DNA from: an uncultured Cyclobacteriaceae bacterium
GTDB taxonomy: Bacteria > Bacteroidota > Bacteroidia > Cytophagales > Cyclobacteriaceae
Length of the DNA stretch: 64,000 bases
Assembly: GCA_943788235.1 (NCBI GenBank)
Contig: CALSPM010000005.1
Coordinates: 62,001-126,000, forward strand
Direction of reading: 5' to 3'
The notes below the pieces were generated by a model, which ran no database searches, had not been told where the DNA came from, and saw nothing but the letters and a program-made list of their open reading frames with translations. The position numbers and the translations under genes were made by a program. Positions 34,559 through 44,349 of this stretch are shown here, one piece after another. Every line of letters starts with the position of its first letter. The stretch's first letter is position 1.

Positions 34559-35775
34559 ACCTCCCTTTTTTCATTGCCAAAAAATATTTCTTTTCGAAAA
34601 AGAAAAAGAATTTCATCAATGTGATCTCTTTGATCTCTATGTTGGTGGTAGGCATTGGGACCATGGCCTTGATCATTGTGCTTTCCGTCTTTAATGGTCT
34701 AGAAGGCTTATTAAGGTCTACCTATGGCTCTTTTGATGCCGAAGTCATTGTTTCGGCGACTCAGGGTAAGTCCTTTGTTTATACCGATGACTTAAAAACA
34801 AAAATTGAAGGTTTGGAGGCTGTTGATTTAATTGCCGAAGTCATAGAAGACAATGTGCTCATTAAATATAAAAATGCCCAAAGGGTCGTGAGAATGAAGG
34901 GCGTTTCAGAAAGCTTTATTGATCAACAACGCCTGCAGAATTCCCTGGTATATGGAGAGTTAAAATTAAGTGAAGAAAATCTGAACTATGCGATCATCGG
35001 GAGAGGAGTACAATATGATTTGTCCATAAACCCCAACAATGACTTTTTTTCACTTCAGGTTTATTACCCAAAAAATATTGGCCCAGGAGTCACAAATCCA
35101 TCTAAAATATATAATACCAAACGTGCCATTCCTGCCTCTGTTTTTTCTATCGAAAAATATTATGATGAAAATTATATCATTGTTTCTCTTGATTTTGCTG
35201 CAGATCTACTTTCTTATAATCAAAAAAGGACCGCCTTAGAAATCAGCCTTAAGCCTGGAAAGGACGGAAAAAAGGCAGCCATCGCACTCAAGAATTTACT
35301 TGGAGACGACTATACGGTACGCTCTGGTGATGAATTACATGCCGACTTATTCAAATTTATGAAGTGGGAAAAATTAATTGTATTTATGACCTTTTTCCTA
35401 ATTATCGCAATTGCTTCTATCAATATTTACTTCTCTCTTACCATGCTGGTGATAGATAAGAAAAAAGACATAGCGACCCTTCATGCCTTAGGTGCTTCAA
35501 AAAAGGTTATCCGGTGGTCCTTTTTATCTGTAGGCATGATCATTGCGTTCACGGGTGCCAGCTTAGGACTTACCCTAGGCCTGATAATCTCCGGTCTTCA
35601 ACAGGAATATGGCTTTATTTCAATGGGAATGCAATCCGCCCTGATGACGGCTTACCCAGTAATTATTTCCATCTCTGATGTCTTTCTAACGGCATTTGCA
35701 ATTATTTTTATTACCCTTTTGGCTACAATTCAACCCGCTGTTTTAGCTACAAAAAATCTTTCTCCTCAATCCTGA
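34555..35775 (+). CDS. LolC/LolE-family lipoprotein-releasing ABC permease
   Basis: A 406-aa inner-membrane protein with one N-terminal helix (ISLISMLVVGIGTMALIIVL), a large periplasmic domain (about 50-260) and three C-terminal helices of the FtsX/MacB permease type (MTFFLIIAIASINIYFSLTM; KDIATLHALGASKKVIRWSF; YPVIISISDVFLTAFAIIFI). FFIAKKYFFSKKKKNFINVI is typical of LolC/E. It extracts outer-membrane lipoproteins with LolD, which is not in the window. Start is TTG overlapping the rbfA stop; no ATG is in frame before the first membrane helix. Confidence 0.88.
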   Translation: MNLPFFIAKKYFFSKKKKNFINVISLISMLVVGIGTMALIIVLSVFNGLEGLLRSTYGSFDAEVIVSATQGKSFVYTDDLKTKIEGLEAVDLIAEVIEDNVLIKYKNAQRVVRMKGVSESFIDQQRLQNSLVYGELKLSEENLNYAIIGRGVQYDLSINPNNDFFSLQVYYPKNIGPGVTNPSKIYNTKRAIPASVFSIEKYYDENYIIVSLDFAADLLSYNQKRTALEISLKPGKDGKKAAIALKNLLGDDYTVRSGDELHADLFKFMKWEKLIVFMTFFLIIAIASINIYFSLTMLVIDKKKDIATLHALGASKKVIRWSFLSVGMIIAFTGASLGLTLGLIISGLQQEYGFISMGMQSALMTAYPVIISISDVFLTAFAIIFITLLATIQPAVLATKNLSPQS

Positions 35776-35839
35776 GCTCTTTTAATCCTATTATGAAATA
35801 ATTTTCTTACATTAGAAGTTTTGTTTCAACAAAAAAGTA

Positions 35840-38761
35840 ATGAAAGTTAATCCAGACCGGCCCTTTGAAATCATCTATGCCCTTTACGAACATCAATACG
35901 TTGGTTTTTTGTTTGAATCCTTCGCTGTACAACTGAATAGTCATGGGAAATTAACCCTCACCCATCAAAACATTTCTTCAAAAAACGCTCAAGAATTTGA
36001 TTCAAAGCTCGCGGAAGATGACTATGAGCTCATTGATACCCTGGATGCCATGCAACACGAGGCCGTTGCTCAGCATTTTTCTCGAAAAAAATTGAAATCC
36101 AGCCAATTTTTTCTAAATACTTATCATGAGAAAAATGGAGACAAAATACTTCAAAAAGAGATTAACAGCTATTTGGAAAAAAGAAAGTCCAAAATTATGC
36201 CCTTGCTGTTAGGTAAAAATGTATTTGAAATGGGTGCGGATGGTGAGCCCACTTTCAAACGCATCAATGTGCTTCCAGAACTGGCAAGTATTCTCTTTCA
36301 TTTTCGGAAAAACGAAGATAATACGCATTATTTCCCCACCATCAAACTCCGAGATACACGGCTCGAATTTCGCAATCAAAACAGTCATATCATTTCGAGT
36401 GAGCCCAGCTGGTTAATGGTAAACAATGATCTTTTTACTTTTAAAGATCCCATAAGCGGCAGTAAGCTAAAACCATTTCTTAAGAAAAAATTCATCCTCA
36501 TTCCAAAAAACATGGAAGAGACTTATTATCGAAAATTTGTCGCCCCTTTGGTGGCCACTTATAATGTCTATGCCAAAGGGTTTGATATTGTAACTCAATC
36601 TTTTAGCCCCCTGCCCATCCTTACCCTTTCTAAAATAAAGGCGACTCACGCGGCTCCTTCCCTGTTTAATCAAAAGCCTGCTCAAAATCAATCTTCTGAC
36701 GTCTTGATAGAGTTTAAATATCAATATGGTTCTCATAAATTCAAGTCTGATTTACTCAATAAAGTCAATGTATCTGTAGAAAAAAATCAAGAAAAATATA
36801 CTTTTTTTAGAGTCAAACGCAACACGGAAAAGGAAATACAGTTGCTGAATTTTTTATTGGAAAACGACCTTCCCATCAAAAATTCCCGAGTGATTCTTTC
36901 AGAATCTGAAGCCTTTGATTGGCTCAATCGCCATCAATCCTCATTAAAAGAGCGTGATTTTATTATTCAACAAAACAGTCATGATGACAAGAAGTATTTT
37001 TTAGGCCCCTCTGAAATTAGTATCAGTATCGAGGAGAAAATAGATTGGTTCGATATCAAAGCCATTATTAAATTTGGTGATTATGAAATCCCCTTTCTCG
37101 AAATCAGAAATCTAATTACCCATGGGCAGAATGAAGTAAGGCTCCCCAACGGACAAATAGGTATCATTCCTTCCTCTTGGGCAGAGCAATATAAAGATCT
37201 TTTCATGTTTTCTGAGCCGATCAAAGGTGAATCAAGACTCCAAAAATATCATGTTGCGTTGGTCCAAAACCTCAAAGACGAACATAATGCACAAGTCACG
37301 ATGAGTCGTCGCCTAAAAAAGCTGATGGATTTCACAAAAATAGAAGATCAAAAATTGCCCTCAGGATTCAAAGGTAAACTTCGCCCTTACCAAAAAGCAG
37401 GGTTTAACTGGATGTTATTCCTCAATGAATTTAATTTTGGTGCCTGTCTTGCTGACGACATGGGCCTAGGCAAAACGATTCAAACTTTGGCTTTATTACA
37501 ACACGAACATGAAACCAATCCGCAATCGACCAGCTTGTTGATCATGCCTACTTCATTGGTATACAATTGGCATATGGAGGCTAAAAAATTTACTCCTTCC
37601 TTAAAGGTGCTCATCTATACGGGAAGTGATCGAATTAAAAATGCTGAGCATTTTATGCAATACAATGTGGTCATTACCAGTTATGGGATCAGTCGAATAG
37701 ATACAGCTAAGGTATTGAGTAAATGCTATTTCAATTACATCGTTTTAGACGAATCTCAAGCCATCAAAAATCCCAATTCACTGATTTCTGTTGAAGTAAA
37801 CAAATTAAATGCTCGAAAAAAGCTCATTTTGACGGGTACCCCCATTGAAAACAGCACCTTGGACCTTTGGTCTCAATTGTCCTTTGTGAACCCGGGTCTC
37901 TTGGGTAATAAAAAGTTTTTTACCTCTGAGTATCAAATCCCCATAGAAAAGCATCAGGATGTTGGAAAAACTTTGCGCCTCAATAATCTGATCAAACCTT
38001 TTATTCTAAGAAGAGAGAAATCTCAAGTAGCCAAAGATCTACCTGAAAAAACCATAAGTATTAAATATTGTACCCTTACGGCGAAACAAAAAGATTATTA
38101 CGAAAGCGAAAAAGCACTCTTTCGCAATGAAATTCTAGATGCTATTGAAAATGGGGGTTTAAAAAAATCTCATATTATATTACTTCAAGGACTCACCCGC
38201 CTCAGACAAATAGCCAATCATCCCATCATGGTTGACGAGAATTATGAGGGTGACTCGGGTAAGCTCGAAGAAATCATTTACATGCTTCACAATGCTCTAG
38301 GAAAGAATCATAATATTTTAGTTTTCTCACAATTTGTGAAGCATCTTAAAATTATCAGCAACCACTTAGAAGAGGAAAAAATCCCTTTTGCCTATTTAGA
38401 TGGATCGATAAAAGACCGGCAGCGGGAAGTAGAAAAATTTCAAAACAATCCCCATGTTAATATCTTTCTGATTTCTTTAAAAGCAGGCGGCTTGGGACTG
38501 AATTTAACAAAAGCGGATTATGTCTTTATATTGGACCCTTGGTGGAATCCTGCGGCGGAGACACAAGCCATTGATAGAGCCCATAGAATTGGACAAAAAA
38601 ATAAAGTGTTCACCTACAAATTTATCTCCAAAGATACCTTAGAAGAAAAAATTCTTCAACTACAAGAAGCTAAAAAGAAACTCGCTAACGAACTCATTAC
38701 CATCGAGGATAATTTTGTGAAATCTCTTTCTAAATCTGATATTCAAAAACTATTTGACTAA
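35840..38761 (+). CDS. SNF2/Rad54-family DNA-dependent ATPase
   Basis: A 973-aa SWI2/SNF2 helicase-like protein. The C-terminal half is the ATPase: motif I ADDMGLGKTIQTLALLQ, Ia LLIMPTSLVYNW, II VLDESQAIKN (DESQ for DEAH), III LTGTPIENSTLDLWSQL, V GGLGLNLTKADYVFILDPWW, VI AIDRAHRIGQKNKV. The N-terminal ~500 residues are a Bacteroidota/Firmicutes-type extension of unknown function, without a clear SWIM zinc finger in what I read. Such proteins probably remodel protein-DNA complexes or RNA polymerase (RapA-like) rather than unwind DNA. It is monocistronic; the next gene is convergent. Confidence 0.92.
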   Translation: MKVNPDRPFEIIYALYEHQYVGFLFESFAVQLNSHGKLTLTHQNISSKNAQEFDSKLAEDDYELIDTLDAMQHEAVAQHFSRKKLKSSQFFLNTYHEKNGDKILQKEINSYLEKRKSKIMPLLLGKNVFEMGADGEPTFKRINVLPELASILFHFRKNEDNTHYFPTIKLRDTRLEFRNQNSHIISSEPSWLMVNNDLFTFKDPISGSKLKPFLKKKFILIPKNMEETYYRKFVAPLVATYNVYAKGFDIVTQSFSPLPILTLSKIKATHAAPSLFNQKPAQNQSSDVLIEFKYQYGSHKFKSDLLNKVNVSVEKNQEKYTFFRVKRNTEKEIQLLNFLLENDLPIKNSRVILSESEAFDWLNRHQSSLKERDFIIQQNSHDDKKYFLGPSEISISIEEKIDWFDIKAIIKFGDYEIPFLEIRNLITHGQNEVRLPNGQIGIIPSSWAEQYKDLFMFSEPIKGESRLQKYHVALVQNLKDEHNAQVTMSRRLKKLMDFTKIEDQKLPSGFKGKLRPYQKAGFNWMLFLNEFNFGACLADDMGLGKTIQTLALLQHEHETNPQSTSLLIMPTSLVYNWHMEAKKFTPSLKVLIYTGSDRIKNAEHFMQYNVVITSYGISRIDTAKVLSKCYFNYIVLDESQAIKNPNSLISVEVNKLNARKKLILTGTPIENSTLDLWSQLSFVNPGLLGNKKFFTSEYQIPIEKHQDVGKTLRLNNLIKPFILRREKSQVAKDLPEKTISIKYCTLTAKQKDYYESEKALFRNEILDAIENGGLKKSHIILLQGLTRLRQIANHPIMVDENYEGDSGKLEEIIYMLHNALGKNHNILVFSQFVKHLKIISNHLEEEKIPFAYLDGSIKDRQREVEKFQNNPHVNIFLISLKAGGLGLNLTKADYVFILDPWWNPAAETQAIDRAHRIGQKNKVFTYKFISKDTLEEKILQLQEAKKKLANELITIEDNFVKSLSKSDIQKLFD

Positions 38762-38778
38762 AACTCCCAATACCTGTA

Positions 38779-38796
38779 TGTGTAATAAATTACACA
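38779..38796. other. Perfect inverted repeat between convergent genes
   Basis: TGTGTAA-TAAA-TTACACA: 7-bp arms, 4-base loop, between the SNF2 and nitroreductase ends. No T-tract follows on either strand, so it is a poor terminator; it may stabilise 3' ends or be a chance palindrome. Confidence 0.35.
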
Positions 38797-38824
38797 CTAG
38801 CCCACCTCTTTTATGGCCCTCGAT

Positions 38825-39406
38825 CTAACTCATCCACTCGACGTGATCCTCGATCGGTGGTCTTTGCCCTTCGACCTTAACCCCATCTGTTTTCCCTAAA
38901 TAAAAAAATCCCATCAGTCGATCCTCTTCTGCTAAACCAAAGGCTTCTTTTGCCGGTTCCATGTAAGTGACCCCACCTGTGCTCCAATAGCCTCCTAAGC
39001 CGTATGCATTCGCCGTCAGGTAGATATTTTGAACAGCACAACCCACGGCTGCAATTTCCTCCACTTCTCTAATTTTAACGGAAGTACTCCTTTTCATGAT
39101 GATCATGATCACATGGGAGGCACGCATGGGTCCTTTAGCTAGATTTTCATACTTAGCCGTTAAAAAATTCTCTTCTTGCGAAGCCACTTTTTTATAAATT
39201 TCTGCTTGCTTTCTTCCCAATTCCTCCCGTCCTTTTCCCGCATACACTTTAAATCTCCAAGGGACAGTCATCTTATGGGTAGGTGCCCAGTGGGCATTAT
39301 TTAAAATTTGCCAAATGATCTCATCCTCAATTTTTTCATTCTTATAATCCCTTGGATAAATGGACCGGCGAAAAGCAATCATTTGATTAAAAGCTGAAAT
39401 TTTCAT
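38825..39406 (-). CDS. Nitroreductase-family flavoprotein
   Basis: A 193-aa FMN-dependent oxidoreductase of the nitroreductase superfamily. FMN-binding residues appear as RRSIYPRDYKNEK (first basic loop) and WAPTHKMTVPWRFKVYAG, with the GYWSTGG segment (NAYGLGGYWSTGGVTY) near the FMN phosphate. It is in the YdjA/SagB-like small group; true substrates cannot be assigned. It is convergent with the SNF2 gene. Confidence 0.88.
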   Translation of the reverse strand: MKISAFNQMIAFRRSIYPRDYKNEKIEDEIIWQILNNAHWAPTHKMTVPWRFKVYAGKGREELGRKQAEIYKKVASQEENFLTAKYENLAKGPMRASHVIMIIMKRSTSVKIREVEEIAAVGCAVQNIYLTANAYGLGGYWSTGGVTYMEPAKEAFGLAEEDRLMGFFYLGKTDGVKVEGQRPPIEDHVEWMS

Positions 39407-39582
39407 TTTTTATAGGTTTTTTATAGCAGTCGAAATTACACAGAGCCGTTCAATCCACAATTTTTTTGTCTCTTTTATTTTCCTTCTCCTCCTGGTTTGT
39501 CCGACGTTTTTTTCTGCTGAACTCCGGGTATTTTTCCTTTTCAATCCCAATAAAACAGTAGAATCCTCATACCTTTACTTGT

Positions 39583-42354
39583 ATGAGTGAAAATCTTTCA
39601 AAATTGTTTTTGCTAGATGCAATGGCGCTTATTTACAGAGCTCACTTTGCCTTAAGTAAAAATCCAAGAATCAATTCCAGTGGCATCAATACAGGTGCCG
39701 TTATGGGTTTTACCAATACACTCCTTGAGATCATTAATAAAGAGAAACCCTCACACATTGGGGTGGCATTTGACACCCACGCTCCCACGTTTCGACATAT
39801 AGCCTATGCTGAATATAAGGCCAATAGAGAAAAACAACCTGAAGAAATCAGCGTTGCTATTCCTTATTGCAAAAAAATTGTCGCAGGATTTGGCATCCCC
39901 GTAATCGAATTAGATGGCTATGAAGCCGATGATCTTATTGGAACCTTGACTCGAATAGCGGGAAGTGAGTACCAGATTTTTATGATGACCCCAGACAAGG
40001 ACTATGCCCAACTGGTCAATGAGCATACTTTTCTTTATAAGCCTGCTTTTATGGGCAATGGTGTAGATATTCTGGGTATTAAAGAGGTATTAGAGAAATT
40101 TGATATCAACGAAGTCCATCAAGTCATAGATGTATTAGGACTCAAGGGAGATGCGGTCGATAACATCCCTGGTGTACCCGGTATCGGAGATAAAACCGCT
40201 TCTAAATTGCTCAAAGAATATGGCTCTGTAGAAGAAATTGTAGCCAACCAGCATTTATTAACCGGCAGTGTAAAAAAGAAAATCGAAGAATTCGGGGAAC
40301 AAGGCCTTTTTTCTAAAGAATTGGCCACCATTAAACTCGACTGCCCCATTACTTTTGATGCAGAAGCCTTGCGTTATTCTGGGCCCATAGAAGATTTAAT
40401 TGTCCCAATATTGGAGGAATTGGAACTGCGCACCATCGCAAAACGTATTTTTGGTGTTCCAGCTGCACAGAAAAAAACTTCGAGTCAACTGGGTCTCTTT
40501 GAAAACACACCCCCAAATGTGGAAACAACGTCCCTTGCCAAAAAAAATATAGAAACCGCGCCACACAAATATCAATGTCTCACTTCACCCAAAGAAAGAG
40601 AACATCTCATTAAAAAATTGGGCACTCTCTCTGAGTTTTGTTTTGATACGGAAACCACCAGTCTCAATACGCTAGACGCTGAATTGGTCGGCTTGGCCAT
40701 CTCTTATGAAAAAGGAACCGCTTTTTATGTCCCTTTCCCCGAGGACCGAGCCTCCACGCAAGCAATCATTGATGAATTTAAATCACTTTTTGAAAATGAA
40801 AGCATCATAAAAATTGGTCAGAATCTTAAATATGATATTCAAATTTTGCGGAATTATGATGTCACGGTCAAGGGCAAAATATTTGATACCATGCTCGCAC
40901 ATTATCTCATTGATCCAGAACAAGCCCATGGTATGGATGCCCTGGCCGAGGCCTATCTAAATTATGTCCCTATAAGTATCACAAACCTCATCGGGCCCAA
41001 AGGGAAAAACCAAAAAAGTATGCGCGACGCGCCACTAGAAGAGATTACCGAATATGCGGGAGAAGATGCTGATATTACTTTTCAACTCAAAGAAAAATTG
41101 GCCATTGAAGTCGCTGAGCGTAACTTAGACAAACTCCTCCACGAAGTAGAAGAGCCACTTTCATTCGTGCTTGCAGACATGGAATACAGCGGCGTAAGTA
41201 TCGATGAGAAGGCCCTGAGTGAATTGAGCGGTGAGCTTCAAACAGAAAGCTTAAGAGTCCAAACGGAGATCTTTGAAATCGCAGGAGAAACGTTCAATAT
41301 CAGTTCTCCCAAACAGCTGGGATCCATTTTATTTGAGAAATTAAAACTCATTGAAAACCCTAAAAAAACAAAGACAGGCCAATATGCCACGGGAGAAGAT
41401 ATTCTTTCAAAATTAGCCCCTGCACATGAGATTGCAAATAAGATTTTAGAGTTCCGAGAATACCAAAAACTGAAATCAACCTATGTCGATGCCCTGCCAC
41501 GCATGGTGAATCCGAAAGACCAGCGAGTCCATACAGATTACCGCCAAACAGTAGCCGTCACCGGCCGTCTAAGCTCAAATAATCCCAACTTGCAAAACAT
41601 CCCTATTCGAACCAGGAAAGGACGTGAGATACGGAAAGCTTTCATTACCTTAAATAGTGATTTTGTACTTCTTGCAGCAGATTACTCGCAGATTGAGCTC
41701 CGCATTATGGCCTCTTTTTCAAAAGATAAAAGTATGATAGATGCCTTCAGGCTTGGCAAGGATATTCATGCCACTACAGCCAGCAAAGTTTTTGGTGTTC
41801 CCTTAGAGCAGGTAGATACTGACATGCGTAGAAAAGCCAAAGAAGTTAATTTTGGTATCATTTATGGGATGTCTGCTTTTGGCCTCTCTCAAAATTTAAA
41901 TATTTCGCGGAGTGAGGCTGCCGAGATTATTGAAGCCTATTGGAAAGAATTCCCCTCAGTGCGGATCTACATGGATGAATGCATCGCAAAAGCCAAAGAA
42001 CAAGGTTATGTAGAAACCATCTTAGGTCGAAGACGCTACCTACGCAACATCAATGCAGGTAATTTTACCATGCGCGGATATGACGAGAGAAATGCCATCA
42101 ATGCCCCTATTCAAGGTTCTGCAGCTGATTTAATTAAAGTCGCTATGATCAATATTCACGATTGGATGAAAAAGGAAAAGCTTGCCTCACGAATGTTGAT
42201 GCAAGTCCATGATGAATTGGTGTTTGAGGTATATCATTCTGAAATCACGCGGGTCCAAAAAAAAGTAAAAGAATTGATGGTCAATGCCATAAAATTAGAC
42301 GTCCCTATGGAGGTCGGCATCGGTAGGGGTAATAATTGGCTAGAAGCACATTAG
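39583..42354 (+). CDS. polA: DNA polymerase I
   Basis: A 923-aa family A polymerase for gap filling and RNA primer removal. Residues about 1-295 are the 5' nuclease (LLDAMALIYRAHFALSKNPR, GYEADDLIGTL, DNIPGVPGIGDKTASKLLKE). The 3'-5' exonuclease (about 335-510) keeps DTETTSLN and the NLKYDIQILRN motif, so proofreading is probably active. The polymerase has motif A DYSQIELRIMA, motif B RRKAKEVNFGIIYGMSAFGL (Phe, Tyr) and motif C QVHDELVFEV. Length matches E. coli. A serine racemase-like gene begins directly after it. A TACCTTTA promoter-like sequence sits five bases before the ATG. Confidence 0.96.
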   Translation: MSENLSKLFLLDAMALIYRAHFALSKNPRINSSGINTGAVMGFTNTLLEIINKEKPSHIGVAFDTHAPTFRHIAYAEYKANREKQPEEISVAIPYCKKIVAGFGIPVIELDGYEADDLIGTLTRIAGSEYQIFMMTPDKDYAQLVNEHTFLYKPAFMGNGVDILGIKEVLEKFDINEVHQVIDVLGLKGDAVDNIPGVPGIGDKTASKLLKEYGSVEEIVANQHLLTGSVKKKIEEFGEQGLFSKELATIKLDCPITFDAEALRYSGPIEDLIVPILEELELRTIAKRIFGVPAAQKKTSSQLGLFENTPPNVETTSLAKKNIETAPHKYQCLTSPKEREHLIKKLGTLSEFCFDTETTSLNTLDAELVGLAISYEKGTAFYVPFPEDRASTQAIIDEFKSLFENESIIKIGQNLKYDIQILRNYDVTVKGKIFDTMLAHYLIDPEQAHGMDALAEAYLNYVPISITNLIGPKGKNQKSMRDAPLEEITEYAGEDADITFQLKEKLAIEVAERNLDKLLHEVEEPLSFVLADMEYSGVSIDEKALSELSGELQTESLRVQTEIFEIAGETFNISSPKQLGSILFEKLKLIENPKKTKTGQYATGEDILSKLAPAHEIANKILEFREYQKLKSTYVDALPRMVNPKDQRVHTDYRQTVAVTGRLSSNNPNLQNIPIRTRKGREIRKAFITLNSDFVLLAADYSQIELRIMASFSKDKSMIDAFRLGKDIHATTASKVFGVPLEQVDTDMRRKAKEVNFGIIYGMSAFGLSQNLNISRSEAAEIIEAYWKEFPSVRIYMDECIAKAKEQGYVETILGRRRYLRNINAGNFTMRGYDERNAINAPIQGSAADLIKVAMINIHDWMKKEKLASRMLMQVHDELVFEVYHSEITRVQKKVKELMVNAIKLDVPMEVGIGRGNNWLEAH

Positions 42355-42368
42355 TAATCGTAAAACCC

Positions 42369-43325
42369 ATGATAATGCCCTCAACTCCCACTGAAAATGA
42401 TATTCGCCGCGCACATGAGCGAATCCTTCCACACATTCATAATACACCAGTCCTGACCTCTCAATTTATCAATGAGCTCACGGGTGCCCTTCTTTTTTTT
42501 AAATGTGAAAATTTTCAAAAAACAGGCTCCTTCAAAATGCGCGGGGCCTCTAATGCCCTTTTTTCCTTGAAGCCTGACCAACGGCTCAATGGGTTTGCTA
42601 CACATTCCTCGGGTAATCACGCGCAGGCCGTTGCCTACGCTTGTAAAACTGCCGGCGTAAACGCTTACATTGTAATGCCCAAAAATGCCCCCAAGGTAAA
42701 AATTGATGCTGTCAAAAATTACGGAGGGAACATTGTTTTTTGCGAGCCCAACGAAACCGCCCGACAGGAGGCCTGCGCCAAGATCATTCAAGAAACAAAT
42801 GCGGTGTTTATTCCCCCTTTTGACGATTTGGCGATCATTACTGGACAAGCCTCTTGTGCCAAAGAATTAATTGAAACCCACGCTGATTTGGATTATCTCC
42901 TCACCCCTGTAGGGGGAGGTGGATTGGCGGCGGGCACAGCCCTAAGCGTCAAGTACTTCTCTCCTAAAACAGAAGTCATCTTGGGAGAACCCAAAAATGT
43001 AAATGATACCTATTTATCACTCAAAGCAGGTAAAATCATTCCTGTTTCCCAAATTCACACCATGGCCGATGGCCTCAAAACGACCGTGGGAAAATTAAAC
43101 TTTGAAATCATCCAAAATCATGTAAAAGAAGTGATTACCGTCTCTGAGGATGAAATTAGTCGTGCGATGCGAATGATTTGGGAACGACTGAAGATCATCA
43201 TTGAACCTTCATGTGCCGTCCCCTTTGCTGCCTTATTGGGCCGCAAATCTTTTTTTAAAAATAAAAAAGTAGGTGTCATTTTGACGGGGGGGAATGTAGA
43301 TTTGGGAAATTTACCTTTTGTGTAA
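42369..43325 (+). CDS. Serine racemase/threonine dehydratase-like PLP enzyme
   Basis: About 318 aa, fold type II PLP enzyme with Lys in GSFKMRGASNAL, the glycine loop PVGGGGLAAGTAL, and the S-S-G-N-H motif ATHSSGNHAQAVAYACK. It lacks the C-terminal ACT-like regulatory domain of IlvA, so it resembles catabolic threonine dehydratase, serine racemase or threo-3-hydroxyaspartate ammonia-lyase, deaminating L-threonine/serine or making D-serine. The frame is open from 42336 inside polA; Met at 42369 or 42375 (MIMPSTPTE...) is the sensible start. It is coupled in order with polA. Confidence 0.85.
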   Translation: MIMPSTPTENDIRRAHERILPHIHNTPVLTSQFINELTGALLFFKCENFQKTGSFKMRGASNALFSLKPDQRLNGFATHSSGNHAQAVAYACKTAGVNAYIVMPKNAPKVKIDAVKNYGGNIVFCEPNETARQEACAKIIQETNAVFIPPFDDLAIITGQASCAKELIETHADLDYLLTPVGGGGLAAGTALSVKYFSPKTEVILGEPKNVNDTYLSLKAGKIIPVSQIHTMADGLKTTVGKLNFEIIQNHVKEVITVSEDEISRAMRMIWERLKIIIEPSCAVPFAALLGRKSFFKNKKVGVILTGGNVDLGNLPFV

Positions 43326-43464
43326 ATAACAACAGCTCTTCAATTTAACGCTCCCAACTTTCCAAAATCCTTTTTCCATTCTGTCAATATTAATCTTTAG
43401 CTTTATTTATATTACTCTTTATTAATAAACGCTTAATCTATTATTAATCCTTAGAGCCATCCTT

Positions 43465-44349
43465 ATGTCACGTCATTTTTTTGTGCTCATTAACCCACGA
43501 TCTGGTCGCGGACAAAGTCAAAAAATAGGCAAAAAGGTAGCTGATTTTTTTAGACTTCATGAAATAAAATTTGCCGTATTTGAAACCCGTAATGATTGTA
43601 GAGGCGCTCAGACCGTCGAAAAAAACTTGACCCTTAATTATACGGATTTAATGATTATTGGAGGAGATGGTACCATCAATGAAGCCATCAATGGATTGAC
43701 GTTAGACCTCCCGGTCTCATTTATTCCTTCGGGAAGCGGCAATGATTTTGTGAAAAATCTCCGCATTGGATCTACGTTGGAAATTCAACTCGATACCGCC
43801 CTCAACGGACCTATCACTAGAATCGATATCGGCCTATGTAATGATCGGAAATTCATCAATGGTGTGGGAATTGGTTTTGATGGTCAGATTGCCGCTGACA
43901 TGATTCATCGAAAAGTTCCTTTTCTCAGCGGTCAGCTCAAGTATTATTATTATGTCCTTCATATTCTGGGAAGTTACAAATACCGTAGTTTTGACTTGAT
44001 CATAGATCAAGTCTCTCAAAGACAAAATTTAATTTTATTGACCGTCGCCAATGGCACTACTTTTGGGGGGGGCTTCAAGTTGGCACCCCATGCAAAATTA
44101 AATGACGGCAAACTTTCTATATGTACGATCGGGAAGCTTTCACCATTGCAACGTTATTTGAAGGTCTTAACCCTACAAAAAGGGTCTCATCATCGTCTGA
44201 AAGAAGTCTCCTTGTTTGATGCAAAAGAAATTAGCATCGGGGAGAATCAACAACTCGAAGCTCATATTGATGGCGAGTATTTTAATCAACCCCCTTTCAC
44301 CATTTCTATCCTCCCTAGCGCCCTTCAAATCAGGGCCTTTTTATTTTGA
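43465..44349 (+). CDS. Diacylglycerol kinase-family lipid kinase (YegS/DgkB-like)
   Basis: A 294-aa member of the DAGK catalytic family (DAGKc), cytoplasmic, phosphorylating a diacylglycerol or sphingoid-type lipid. Motifs: VLINPRSGRGQ, nucleotide loop MIIGGDGTINEAINGL (GGDGT), PSGSGNDFVKNL, and GVGIGFDGQIAADMI in the C-terminal domain, with FGGGFKLAPHAKLNDGKL near its end. Substrate is unknown. The end overlaps lgt tail-to-tail by 20 bases. Confidence 0.88.
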   Translation: MSRHFFVLINPRSGRGQSQKIGKKVADFFRLHEIKFAVFETRNDCRGAQTVEKNLTLNYTDLMIIGGDGTINEAINGLTLDLPVSFIPSGSGNDFVKNLRIGSTLEIQLDTALNGPITRIDIGLCNDRKFINGVGIGFDGQIAADMIHRKVPFLSGQLKYYYYVLHILGSYKYRSFDLIIDQVSQRQNLILLTVANGTTFGGGFKLAPHAKLNDGKLSICTIGKLSPLQRYLKVLTLQKGSHHRLKEVSLFDAKEISIGENQQLEAHIDGEYFNQPPFTISILPSALQIRAFLF

